DNA of 64,000 nt, from positions 372,001 through 436,000 of the forward strand of contig NZ_KQ948426.1 in assembly GCF_001514065.1 (NCBI RefSeq), in the 5' to 3' direction. The notes beneath the pieces are model-generated. The model searched no databases and was not told the DNA's origin. It saw only the letters and a list, made by a program, of their open reading frames with translations. A program made the translations under genes and the position numbers. The stretch comes from Streptomyces antibioticus. Its GTDB lineage: Bacteria > Actinomycetota > Actinomycetes > Streptomycetales > Streptomycetaceae. Below, piece by piece: positions 56,744-64,000 of the stretch; within the stretch, counting starts at the first letter, position 1; each line of letters starts with the position of its first letter.

Positions 56744-58507
56744 CTACTTCGGCTGCGGCTTGCGCACCGACAGGTGCAGCTCCTTCAGCCGCGCCTCCTC
56801 CAGCTCCGTCGGCGCGCCCATCATCAGGTCCTGGGCGTTGCCGTTGAGCGGGAAGGCGATGGTCTCGCGGATGTTCGGCTCGTCCGCGAGGAGCATCACG
56901 ATGCGGTCGACGCCCGGCGCGATGCCGCCGTGCGGCGGGGCGCCGAAGCGGAACGCGCGCAGCATGCCCGCGAACTTCTCCTCGACGGTCTCCCGGTCGT
57001 AGCCCGCGATCTCGAAGGCCTTCAGCATGATCTCGGGCTCGTGGTTCCGGATCGCGCCGGAGGACAGCTCGACACCGTTGCAGACGATGTCGTACTGCCA
57101 GCCCAGGATGTCCAGCGGGTCCTGCGTCTCCAGGGCCTCAAGACCGCCCTGCGGCATCGAGAACGGGTTGTGCGAGAAGTCGATCGCGCCGGTGTCCTCG
57201 TCCTTCTCGTACATCGGGAAGTCGACGATCCAGCAGAACCGGAAGACGTTCTCCTCGAAGTGCCCGGCACGCTTGGCGGCCTCGACCCGCACCGCGCCCA
57301 TGATCTTCGAGACCTCGTCGAACTCGCCCGCGCCGAAGAACACCGCGTGCCCGGCGGCCAGCGACAGCCGCTTGGTCAGCTCGGCGACGTTCTCCTCGGT
57401 GAGGAACTTCGCGATCGGGCCGGTCAGCGAACCGTCCTCGGCCACGCGCACCCAGGCCAGGCCCTTCGCGCCCAGCGTGACGGCGAAGTCGCCGAGCTGG
57501 TCGAAGAACTTCCGCGGCTGGGCGGAGACGTCCGGCACCGGCAGCGCGCGCACGTGCTTGCCGGCGAAGGCCTTGAACTCCGAGCCCTCGAAGATGTCGG
57601 TGATGTCGACGAGCTCCAGCTGGGCCCGCAGGTCCGGCTTGTCGGAGCCGTACTTCAGCATCGCCTCACGGAACGGGATCCGCGGGAACGGCGAGGTCAC
57701 ATGCCGCCCGTTGCCGAACTCCTCGAACAGCTCGGTCATGAGCTTCTCGATCGGCTGGAAGACGTCCTCCTGCTCGACGAAGCTCATCTCGACGTCGAGC
57801 TGGTAGAACTCGCCCGGCGAGCGGTCCGCACGCGCGTCCTCGTCACGGAAACAGGGCGCGATCTGGAAGTAGCGGTCGAAGCCGGAGATCATCAGCAGCT
57901 GCTTGAACTGCTGCGGCGCCTGGGGGAGGGCGTAGAACTTGCCCGGGTTCAGACGCGACGGCACCACGAAGTCACGCGCGCCCTCGGGAGAGGTGGCGGA
58001 CAGGATCGGCGTCGCCATCTCGTTGAAGCCGAGGGCCACCATCTTGGAGCGGATCGAGGCGATGACCGACGACCGCAGCATGATGTTCTTGTGCATGCGC
58101 TCGCGGCGCAGGTCGAGGAAGCGGTACTCCAGGCGCCGCTCCTCGTTGACCCCGTCCTCGGTGTTGATCGTGAACGGCAGGGGAGCGGCGGCGCCGAGCA
58201 GCTCGACCTCGCTCACCTCGACCTCGATCTCACCGGTCGGCAGGTCCGGGTTCACGTTCTCGGTTCCACGTGAAACAACGCGGCCGTCGATGCGGACCGT
58301 GGACTCCTTGGAGACCTTGTCCAGCGCCTCGTAGGCCTCGGTGCCCGGCCGGGCGACCAGCTGCGTGATGCCGTAGTGATCGCGCAGATCGATGAAGAGG
58401 ATGCCGCCCAGGTCGCGCCGATTGTGCAGCCAGCCACTCAGCCGGACGTCGGTGCCGACGTCAGAGGCGCGGAGCTCGCCGCAGGTGTGGGACCTGTACC
58501 GATGCAT
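56744..58507 (-). CDS. aspS: Aspartyl-tRNA synthetase
   Basis: 587-aa bacterial-type AspRS. N-terminal OB-fold anticodon domain ([20 protein letters not shown]), class II motif 2 region [20 protein letters not shown], the bacterial GAD insertion (about residues 290-400), and motif 3 [20 protein letters not shown]. Length and motifs are normal for the housekeeping enzyme, although whether it is discriminating or also charges tRNA-Asn cannot be told by eye. It is divergent from the SpoIIE-type gene. Confidence 0.97.
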   Translation of the reverse strand: MHRYRSHTCGELRASDVGTDVRLSGWLHNRRDLGGILFIDLRDHYGITQLVARPGTEAYEALDKVSKESTVRIDGRVVSRGTENVNPDLPTGEIEVEVSEVELLGAAAPLPFTINTEDGVNEERRLEYRFLDLRRERMHKNIMLRSSVIASIRSKMVALGFNEMATPILSATSPEGARDFVVPSRLNPGKFYALPQAPQQFKQLLMISGFDRYFQIAPCFRDEDARADRSPGEFYQLDVEMSFVEQEDVFQPIEKLMTELFEEFGNGRHVTSPFPRIPFREAMLKYGSDKPDLRAQLELVDITDIFEGSEFKAFAGKHVRALPVPDVSAQPRKFFDQLGDFAVTLGAKGLAWVRVAEDGSLTGPIAKFLTEENVAELTKRLSLAAGHAVFFGAGEFDEVSKIMGAVRVEAAKRAGHFEENVFRFCWIVDFPMYEKDEDTGAIDFSHNPFSMPQGGLEALETQDPLDILGWQYDIVCNGVELSSGAIRNHEPEIMLKAFEIAGYDRETVEEKFAGMLRAFRFGAPPHGGIAPGVDRIVMLLADEPNIRETIAFPLNGNAQDLMMGAPTELEEARLKELHLSVRKPQPK

Positions 58508-58668
58508 CGTCGTTCATCGTCCTTACAGTGTGGGCTGTGTGCCGAGGGTCACTCCCCGACGTGAACGGGCCATGGTGCCCGGACCTCCCAAGGGTACCGG
58601 CCGCCCAAAGATCGCCTCCCCACCATTTACGCACCGGCGATCAGTGGCACCCGCCGATCGTCTGTTCT

Positions 58669-58674
58669 TACAGT
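58669..58674 (+). promoter_or_regulatory. -10 element of a likely leaderless promoter
   Basis: TACAGT lies six bases before the ATG at 58681, so transcription is expected to begin at the start codon. The surrounding CTTACAGTG is repeated at 58522-58530 near the aspS start. Confidence 0.5.
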
Positions 58675-58680
58675 GGGGCA

Positions 58681-60822
58681 ATGCGCACTGGTGAGCCCTT
58701 GCCCGCCGTGGGGGAGGTCCTCTCCGCCCTGGCTACCGGCCTGTGGCACTGGGACACCGCGACAGGCCTGGTCACGGTGGACGCCGAGGCCGCCCGACTG
58801 CTTGGGCTGCGAGCCGAGGCCACCACCCTCACCGAGGTCCAGGCCCGCGCCCGCATGCACCCCGTGGACTGGAACGAGATCACGGGCGTGATCCAGCTCG
58901 CCGTCGCCGAGGGCACCCTCGCCGAGGTCCGCATCCGGATCATGGACGAGCAGAACCGGGTGATCCGCGTCGTCCGCAGCCGCTCGAAGCCGTCGTACGA
59001 CGCCGAGCGCCGCGCCTTCGTCCTGATCGGCGCGATGCAGGAGGTCACCGAGCCCTCGCCGACCACCGCGGCCGCCCGCAGGAGCACCGCAGTCACCGGC
59101 GACTGGCGCCGCTCCCGGGAGGCGTTCCTGCTGGACGCGGGGCGCGCCCTGGCCGAGGCCCGCTCGACGGAGGAGGTCCTGCGCGTCGCGGCGGGCCTCT
59201 CCATGCCCGGCTTCTCCCCCGACGGCCTCGCGGTCTTCGGCGTCGAGGGCGACCGTCTGAAGATCATCGGCCACCACGGCCAGCAGCCCGGCGACGAGGG
59301 CCCCTTCTCCCACATGTCCCTGGAGACCGACTACCCTGCGGCGGAGGTCGTCCGCACCGGCCGCGCGGTGTACCTGTCGAGCCCCGAGCACTACCGCGAC
59401 CGCTACCCCGTCACCTGGCCGCTGGCCGCCCACTTCGGCCGCCAGTCCTGGGCGTTCCTGCCCCTGACGGTCGCCGGCCGCACCATGGGCGCCTGGATGG
59501 CGGCCTTCACCTACCCGGTGGCCTTCACCCCCGACGAGCGCTCGGTCCTCACCACCGTCGCCCGCATGCTCGCCCAGGCCCTCTCCCGCGCCGAGGCCGC
59601 GGAATCCGCCCGCGAGCTCACCGACGGCCTCCAGCGCTCCATGCTCCCCAAGCTCGGCCCCGAGATACCCGGCATGAGCGTCGCCGCCCGCTACGTCCCC
59701 ACCGGCGGCGGCCTCCAGGTCGGCGGCGACTGGTACGACATGATCCCGCTGCCCAACGGCCGCCTCGCCCTCGTCATCGGCGACGTACAAGGCCACGACG
59801 TCCGGGCCGCCGGCCTGATGGGACAGCTCCGCATCGCCCTGCGCGCCTACGCCTCCGAGGGCCACCGCCCCGACGCCGTCCTCTCCCGCGCCTCCCGCTT
59901 CCTGCACGGCATGACGTACGACGACGACCAGGACCCCGGCGACCTGCGTTTCGCGACCTGCCTCTACGCCGAGGTCGACCCCAGGACCGGCGTCCTCGAC
60001 ATCGCCCGCGCCGGCCACCCCGACCCGGCGATCCGCATGGCCGACGGCACGGTCCTGGCCCGCCGCACCGACGGCGGCCTCCCCCTCGGCATCGACCCGG
60101 ACGCCGACTACCCCACCACCCGGCTCACCCTCGAACCCGGCGAGACGATGATGGTCTGCACGGACGGCCTCCTGGAGACCGGCGGCCACGACCTCGACAC
60201 CGGCTGGCAGCGGGTCCGCACCATCCTGGAGGAACACAAGGGCGACGACCTGGAGGAACTCGCCGACGCCCTGGTCCAGGCGGTCCACGGCCCCTCCTCC
60301 CACCACACCCCGGGGCCCCTGACCGACCGCCGCGAGGACGACATAGCGGTCCTGCTGCTGCACCGCGAGGGAGACGGCTGCGGCTGCGGCGACACGGTCA
60401 CCCCTCCCCAGGTCCGCCGCACGATGCTCACGGTGGCCCAGGCGGAACCGGAACGCGTAGGAGTGGCCCGCGCACAACTGCGGGAACTCCTCCACGACTG
60501 GCCCTCCCAGGATCAGATCGACTCCGCCGTCCTGCTCCTGTCGGAGACCCTGACGAACGTCCTCGTCCACACGGACGCCGACGCGCTCCTCCTCGCCGAG
60601 ATCCACGGCGACGGCCGCGGCACCCGCCGCATGCGCATCGAGGTCACCGACACCAGCGACGACCTCCCCCACAAACGCCGCCCCGGCGAACTCGCCTCCT
60701 CCGGCCGCGGCCTGATGCTCATCGAACTCCTCGCCGACGCCTGGGGAGTCGACCCGCGCGGCGAGGGCAAGAGCATCTGGTTCGAGCTCTACGAGTCCAC
60801 GGCCGAGGCGTCCTCCGCGTAA
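58681..60822 (+). CDS. PAS-GAF-SpoIIE phosphatase with HATPase kinase domain
   Basis: 713-aa cytoplasmic regulator. A PAS domain spans about 10-110 (ALATGLWHWDTATGLVTVDA), a GAF domain about 150-320 (SREAFLLDAGRALAEARSTE, RQSWAFLPLTVAGRTMGAWM), and a SpoIIE phosphatase about 345-560 with GGDWYDMIPL, IGDVQGHDV, TDGLLETGG and REDDIAVLLL. A C-terminal RsbW-like HATPase_c follows with LLSETLTNVLVHT and SSGRGLMLIELLADAWGVD. It combines phosphatase and anti-sigma-type kinase activities to control anti-anti-sigma partners. A short CGCG Cys motif separates the last two domains (GDGCGCGDTV). Confidence 0.93.
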   Translation: MRTGEPLPAVGEVLSALATGLWHWDTATGLVTVDAEAARLLGLRAEATTLTEVQARARMHPVDWNEITGVIQLAVAEGTLAEVRIRIMDEQNRVIRVVRSRSKPSYDAERRAFVLIGAMQEVTEPSPTTAAARRSTAVTGDWRRSREAFLLDAGRALAEARSTEEVLRVAAGLSMPGFSPDGLAVFGVEGDRLKIIGHHGQQPGDEGPFSHMSLETDYPAAEVVRTGRAVYLSSPEHYRDRYPVTWPLAAHFGRQSWAFLPLTVAGRTMGAWMAAFTYPVAFTPDERSVLTTVARMLAQALSRAEAAESARELTDGLQRSMLPKLGPEIPGMSVAARYVPTGGGLQVGGDWYDMIPLPNGRLALVIGDVQGHDVRAAGLMGQLRIALRAYASEGHRPDAVLSRASRFLHGMTYDDDQDPGDLRFATCLYAEVDPRTGVLDIARAGHPDPAIRMADGTVLARRTDGGLPLGIDPDADYPTTRLTLEPGETMMVCTDGLLETGGHDLDTGWQRVRTILEEHKGDDLEELADALVQAVHGPSSHHTPGPLTDRREDDIAVLLLHREGDGCGCGDTVTPPQVRRTMLTVAQAEPERVGVARAQLRELLHDWPSQDQIDSAVLLLSETLTNVLVHTDADALLLAEIHGDGRGTRRMRIEVTDTSDDLPHKRRPGELASSGRGLMLIELLADAWGVDPRGEGKSIWFELYESTAEASSA

Positions 60823-61898
60823 CGCTCCCGCAGCTCGTGCGCGACCGCGAACGCAGCGGCGGTGAGGGGGACGGCGAGCAGCATCCCGAGCACCCCGGAG
60901 GTGGACGCACCGGCGGTGAGGGCGACCAGCACGACGGCGGGATGCATCTGCACCGTACGGCTCTGGATGGCGGGCTGCAGCACATGCCCCTCCAGCACCT
61001 GCACGGCGAGCACGATCCCCAACGCCCACAGGGCGATGACGAACCCCCGGTCGGCCAGCGCGACCAGCACGGCGACGGCACCCGAGATGAAGGCTCCGAG
61101 ATACGGGATGTAGGCCCCGACGAAGACAAGCGCCGCGAGCCCCACGGCCCCCGGAACATCGAGGACCAACAACCCGACCCCAATACAAACGGCGTCGATG
61201 AGGGCGATGATCGTGGTCCCCCGCATGAACCCCTCCACCGCCCCGAAGGCCCGCCGCGCCAGGGCCTCGACGAGGTCACGGGAGGCGGCGGGGGTCATCG
61301 ACCGCAGCGTACCGACGGCCCGATGCGAGTCCCGCAGAAAGAAGAAGACGAGAAACAGCGCGAGGACGGCCATGGCGATGACCTCTCCGACGACACTGAC
61401 CCCGCTGATGACCCCGGAGGCGGCGGTCCCCCCGAACTTGCCCAGCAGATCCTTGGCGTTGGAGGCGAGATCGTCGAGCGAGGTCCCCGCGGCCCCGAAG
61501 CGATCGGTGATCCCCCGAGCCGCGTCCTTGAGCGAGGCGACGATCTGGTCCCCGGTCTCGATCAGCGCGGCGACGACGATGTAGACGGCCCCGCCCACCA
61601 CACCGACGACGGCCACACAGGTGAGCCCGGCGGCGAGCGACCGCCCGACCCCGACCTTGATGAGCCACCGGTGCAACGGCCCCAGCAGCGCGGTCCCGAG
61701 CAGCGCGAGCAGCACCGGCACGACAGCGGTACGGAACTCCGCACACAGCCGGATCCCGACGTAGCCGACCCCGGCGACAAGCAGCACCACGACACACCAC
61801 GCGCCGACACGGCGAATCGGCCCCGGAAGCAGCGCTGTCGACGGTTCCTGCATGCTCCCATCTGGCCATACGGCAGTCCCGGTGTCGCGCAGAGGCAT
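60789..61898 (-). CDS. AI-2E-family (PerM) membrane protein
   Basis: About 369-aa integral membrane protein with the AI-2E/PerM pattern: paired N-terminal helices (WCVVVLLVAGVGYVGIRLCA, AVVPVLLALLGTALLGPL), a helical middle, and the conserved block GAYIPYLGAFISGAVAVLVA, LEGHVLQPAIQSRTVQMHPA and TAGASTSGVLGMLLAVPLTA. Members act in efflux or ion/proton coupling. The start is uncertain: ATG 61898 (AGGG nine bases upstream) or ATG 61853 (GGGAG only one base away). The 3' end overlaps the SpoIIE-type gene by 34 bp. Confidence 0.88.
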   Translation of the reverse strand: MPLRDTGTAVWPDGSMQEPSTALLPGPIRRVGAWCVVVLLVAGVGYVGIRLCAEFRTAVVPVLLALLGTALLGPLHRWLIKVGVGRSLAAGLTCVAVVGVVGGAVYIVVAALIETGDQIVASLKDAARGITDRFGAAGTSLDDLASNAKDLLGKFGGTAASGVISGVSVVGEVIAMAVLALFLVFFFLRDSHRAVGTLRSMTPAASRDLVEALARRAFGAVEGFMRGTTIIALIDAVCIGVGLLVLDVPGAVGLAALVFVGAYIPYLGAFISGAVAVLVALADRGFVIALWALGIVLAVQVLEGHVLQPAIQSRTVQMHPAVVLVALTAGASTSGVLGMLLAVPLTAAAFAVAHELRERYAEDASAVDS

Positions 61899-61950
61899 CC
61901 GAACGAGCCCTGCGAACCGGCTCACGGCCACCTGCTGCCATGATCGACTC

Positions 61951-62601
61951 GTGACGAGTGAACCCGCCCTGCCCGGCCGCCCGAAGTACGTCCTCTTCGA
62001 CGTCGACGGCACGTTGATCGACGCGGTGAGCAACCAACGCCGGGTCTGGGGCACCTGGGCGGAGCGCCACGGCCTGAACCCGGCCGAGGTCCACGAGGTG
62101 GCCCTGCGCACCCGCCCGCTGGAGACCTTCGCCCAGGTCGCCCCGGACCGGGACCCCCAGGAATGCCTGGCGGCCCTGCACGCACTGGAGGACGACGACG
62201 TCCGAACCGGCGTCTACTCCGCCTTCGACGGCGCGTCCGAACTCCTGCACGCCCTGCACCCGGGCTCCTGGGCCCTGGTCACCTCGAACTACGAACACCG
62301 CGTCCGCGGCCGCTTCCGCCGCACCGGCCTCCCCCTGCCGCCCGTGATCGTGGACGCGGCCGCGGTGACCGAGGGCAAACCGTCCCCCACCCCCTACCTC
62401 CAGGCCGCCGCCCTTCTGGGCACACCCCCGGAGGACTGCCTGGTCATCGAGGACGCCCCCTCCGGAATCCACTCAGGCCTGCGCGCCGGAATGCAGGTCT
62501 GGAGCGTGAACACGCAAACGGCCCCCGCACCCACCCACCGCCACTACCCGACCCTCCGCGAGGCGATCCCCGACATCCTGGCCTTCGCCGGGCAGGGCTG
62601 A
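61951..62601 (+). CDS. HAD-superfamily phosphatase
   Basis: 216-aa HAD hydrolase of the beta-phosphoglucomutase/phosphatase subgroup. Motif I YVLFDVDGTLID (nucleophile Asp), motif II ALVTSNYEH, Lys in TEGKPSPTPY and motif III CLVIEDAPSGIHSGLRAGMQ. It probably dephosphorylates a sugar or other small phosphate, unspecified. GTG 61951 starts directly before the domain; it is divergent from the AI-2E gene. Confidence 0.9.
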   Translation: MTSEPALPGRPKYVLFDVDGTLIDAVSNQRRVWGTWAERHGLNPAEVHEVALRTRPLETFAQVAPDRDPQECLAALHALEDDDVRTGVYSAFDGASELLHALHPGSWALVTSNYEHRVRGRFRRTGLPLPPVIVDAAAVTEGKPSPTPYLQAAALLGTPPEDCLVIEDAPSGIHSGLRAGMQVWSVNTQTAPAPTHRHYPTLREAIPDILAFAGQG

Positions 62602-62636
62602 GTCGCTTCTCGCGATGCGGGTGCGGATGCGGCAAA

Positions 62637-62673
62637 GGCCCGAATCCGCAGATCGATGCTGCGGATTCGGGCC
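62637..62673. terminator. Bidirectional terminator
   Basis: GGCCCGAATCCGCAG (62637-62651), loop of seven, CTGCGGATTCGGGCC (62659-62673): a perfect 15-bp stem between the HAD and pirin genes. Confidence 0.88.
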
Positions 62674-62699
62674 CTGGAGAGCCGGGGGGCCCGAGCGCC

Positions 62700-63671
62700 T
62701 TACAGGCCACCCTCCGACATTCCGTGCACGGCGGGGATCGTCCCCAGCCGGCCCTTCTGGAAGTCGTCGAACGCCTGCTGGAGTTCCTCGCGGGTGTTCA
62801 TGACGAACGGGCCGTAGTGGGCCATGGGCTCACGGATCGGCTGTCCGCCGAGGAGGACGACCTCGAGGTCCGGGGTGTGGGAGTCCTGCTTCTCGTCCGC
62901 GCGGACCGTCAGGGAACCGCCGGCACCGAAGACGGCCGTCTGGCCGAGGTGGATCGGACGCCGCTCGACGCCCACCGAACCCCGCCCCGCCAGCACGTAC
63001 GCGAGGCCGTTGAAGTCCTCACGCCACGGCAGCGTGATCTCCGCGCCCGGCGCCAGCGTCGCGTGGATCATCGTGATCGGGGTGTGGGTGATACCGGGAC
63101 CCTGGTGGCCGTCGAGCTCACCGGCGATGACACGGAGCAGCGCACCGCCGTCGGGCGTCGTCAGCAGCTGGACGTTGCCGCCGCGGATGTCCTGGTACCG
63201 GGGCGCCATCATCTTGTCCTTGGCGGGGAGGTTGACCCACAGCTGGAGGCCGTGGAAGAGCCCTCCGGACATGACCAGCGACTCCGGCGGCGCCTCGATG
63301 TGGAGGAGGCCGGAACCGGCGGTCATCCACTGGGTGTCGCCGTTGGTGATGGTGCCGCCACCGCCCTGGCTGTCCTGGTGGTCGAAGATCCCGTCGATGA
63401 TGTAGGTGACGGTCTCGAAGCCGCGGTGCGGGTGCCAGGGGGTCCCCTTCGGCTCGCCCGGCGCGTACTCCACCTCCCCCATCTGATCCATCATGATGAA
63501 CGGATCCAGGTGGCGGTAATTGATCCCGGCGAACGCACGGCGCACCGGGAAGCCCTCGCCCTCGAAACCGCTCGGCGCGGTCGTGACGGTGAGCACGGGA
63601 CGGGCCACGGCGTCTGCGGACGCGGCGACGCGGGGCAGCGTCAGCGGGTTCTCGACGGTCACTGCAGGCAT
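62700..63671 (-). CDS. Pirin family protein
   Basis: 323-aa bicupin of the pirin family. The iron-binding histidines lie in WHPHRGFETVTYIIDG and GSGLLHIEAPPE. RNDINYRHLDPFIMMDQM-like text near the N terminus appears as AGINYRHLDPFIMMDQM. Bacterial pirins have quercetinase activity or modulate metabolic enzymes. GGAGGT sits at ideal spacing before ATG 63671. A partly palindromic AGTT..AACT element lies upstream. Confidence 0.93.
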   Translation of the reverse strand: MPAVTVENPLTLPRVAASADAVARPVLTVTTAPSGFEGEGFPVRRAFAGINYRHLDPFIMMDQMGEVEYAPGEPKGTPWHPHRGFETVTYIIDGIFDHQDSQGGGGTITNGDTQWMTAGSGLLHIEAPPESLVMSGGLFHGLQLWVNLPAKDKMMAPRYQDIRGGNVQLLTTPDGGALLRVIAGELDGHQGPGITHTPITMIHATLAPGAEITLPWREDFNGLAYVLAGRGSVGVERRPIHLGQTAVFGAGGSLTVRADEKQDSHTPDLEVVLLGGQPIREPMAHYGPFVMNTREELQQAFDDFQKGRLGTIPAVHGMSEGGL

Positions 63672-63700
63672 GGTCGGTACCTCCTTGGTGCATCCAGTTT

Positions 63701-63716
63701 AGTTGAGCGTTGAACT
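63701..63716. promoter_or_regulatory. Imperfect palindrome upstream of pirin gene
   Basis: AGTTGAGCGTTGAACT has outer AGTT/AACT arms and an internal GTTGA direct repeat. It lies 30-45 bases upstream of the pirin start and may bind a MarR-type repressor; weak evidence. Confidence 0.35.
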
Positions 63717-63738
63717 TTCTGCCACCCCTAACGGCAGA

Positions 63739-63764
63739 AGCCCGGAGGACATTCCCTCCGGGCT
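63739..63764. terminator. Terminator upstream of the pirin gene
   Basis: AGCCCGGAGG (63739-63748), loop ACATTC, CCTCCGGGCT (63755-63764). It follows the leftward gene that ends at 63788 and insulates pirin from it. Confidence 0.8.
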
Positions 63765-63787
63765 CCACCACGCGGGGCCGACCCGCG

Positions 63788-64000
63788 TCAGTTGCTGAAG
63801 TACAGGTACTTCCAGGACCCGTACGTCGTCGAGTTCACGCTGTCGCCGGACGAGCCGTTGACGTACACCGACCGCATCCGCGCCCGGATGCCCGACTCGT
63901 CGGGCGCCCCGAGGGACACGGCCGACTTGCCGTTCGAGCCGAGCGGGAAGTACTCCGAGTCCGCCGAGTACCAGTCGCCCTGGTAGTAGACCTGGAGGTC
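63788..64000 (-). CDS. C-terminal part of a probably secreted protein, paralogous to the 15-17 kb protein
   Basis: Only the last 70 residues and the stop are in the window, the rest being to the right. The visible part (DLQVYYQGDWYSADSEYFPL, SGIRARMRSVYVNGSSGDSV, NSTTYGSWKYLYFSN) aligns with the C terminus of the propeller protein (QVQYWSGTSWVTTYREYFKV, VRNSYVSGSGDSVNTTTYGS). It is therefore likely another exported protein with the same beta-rich terminal module. Confidence 0.85.
   Translation of the reverse strand, partial: DLQVYYQGDWYSADSEYFPLGSNGKSAVSLGAPDESGIRARMRSVYVNGSSGDSVNSTTYGSWKYLYFSN

Noticed and set aside
1..64000. tRNA, rRNA, insertion sequences and integrase genes
   Set aside because: No cloverleaf-like segments, rRNA motifs, transposase or integrase proteins were recognised by reading; short RNA genes could have been missed.

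Overview
The sequence is very GC-rich, with GTG starts, 4-bp ATGA overlaps, twin-arginine and LAxTG-type export signals and putative leaderless promoters. This is typical of a Streptomyces chromosome. Three aminoacyl-tRNA synthetase genes mark conserved core chromosome: a short threonyl-tRNA synthetase-like gene at 2.9-4.1 kb, metG at 30.5-32.3 kb and aspS at 56.7-58.5 kb. From memory, not checked here, the same core genes lie close together in S. coelicolor, so the 32.3-55.6 kb stretch between metG and the aspS neighbourhood looks like an accessory insertion.

Left core (0-32 kb): the 5' part of a GH13 glucosidase, an LAETG surface protein, a nucleoside hydrolase, and the ThrRS-like gene behind a Thr-codon leader peptide and hairpin. 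Next come a lipoprotein, an HTH-TPR regulator divergent from an overlooked small secreted-peptide gene, and a 1256-aa HTH/nSTAND/WD40 protein. They are followed by an NLP (necrosis- and ethylene-inducing-like) secreted protein, a TerB protein, hydrolases, two SpoIIE-type phosphatase genes (one here, one at 58.7 kb), a MocR regulator with a direct-repeat operator, an FUSC-family membrane protein, PhoX phosphatase with a PHO box, a vWA protein and metG.

Accessory region (32.3-55.6 kb): first a group resembling a conflict or defence island, with a DUF234 ATPase behind a large palindromic operator, a zinc-ribbon remnant and a TIR-domain protein. Then comes a small secreted peptide divergent from a TrmB/LuxR-type regulator. 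The rest is a biosynthetic gene cluster. A roughly 13.6-kb leftward operon (51.36 to 37.77 kb), most of whose junctions overlap or are under 25 bp, encodes two ATP-grasp ligases, a solute-binding-protein fold without signal peptide, two N-hydroxylating flavin monooxygenases, a diaminobutyrate-type aminotransferase, a cupin, an FAD amine oxidase, a serine acetyltransferase-like protein, a methionyl-tRNA-synthetase-like enzyme, a permease and a rhodanese. A divergent rightward operon encodes a DUF3291 protein, two MFS exporters with a mini-MFS fragment between them, and a DinB-fold protein. N-hydroxylase plus cupin plus MetRS-like plus FAD oxidase is the known hydrazine-forming set (Spb38/39/40 of s56-p1, also in triacsin and formycin/pyrazomycin pathways). 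In Spb40 cupin and MetRS are fused; here they are separate. No NRPS or PKS is present, so the ATP-grasp enzymes are the likely peptide-bond formers. The cluster probably makes a small hydrazine- or N-N-containing peptide-like metabolite; no product can be named from the sequence.

Right core (55.6-64 kb): a TAT-exported intradiol dioxygenase, aspS, a PAS/GAF/SpoIIE/HATPase phosphatase, an AI-2E-family membrane protein, a HAD phosphatase, pirin, and the end of a secreted protein whose C-terminal module is paralogous to that of the beta-propeller protein at 15-17 kb. Strong hairpin terminators separate most convergent pairs.
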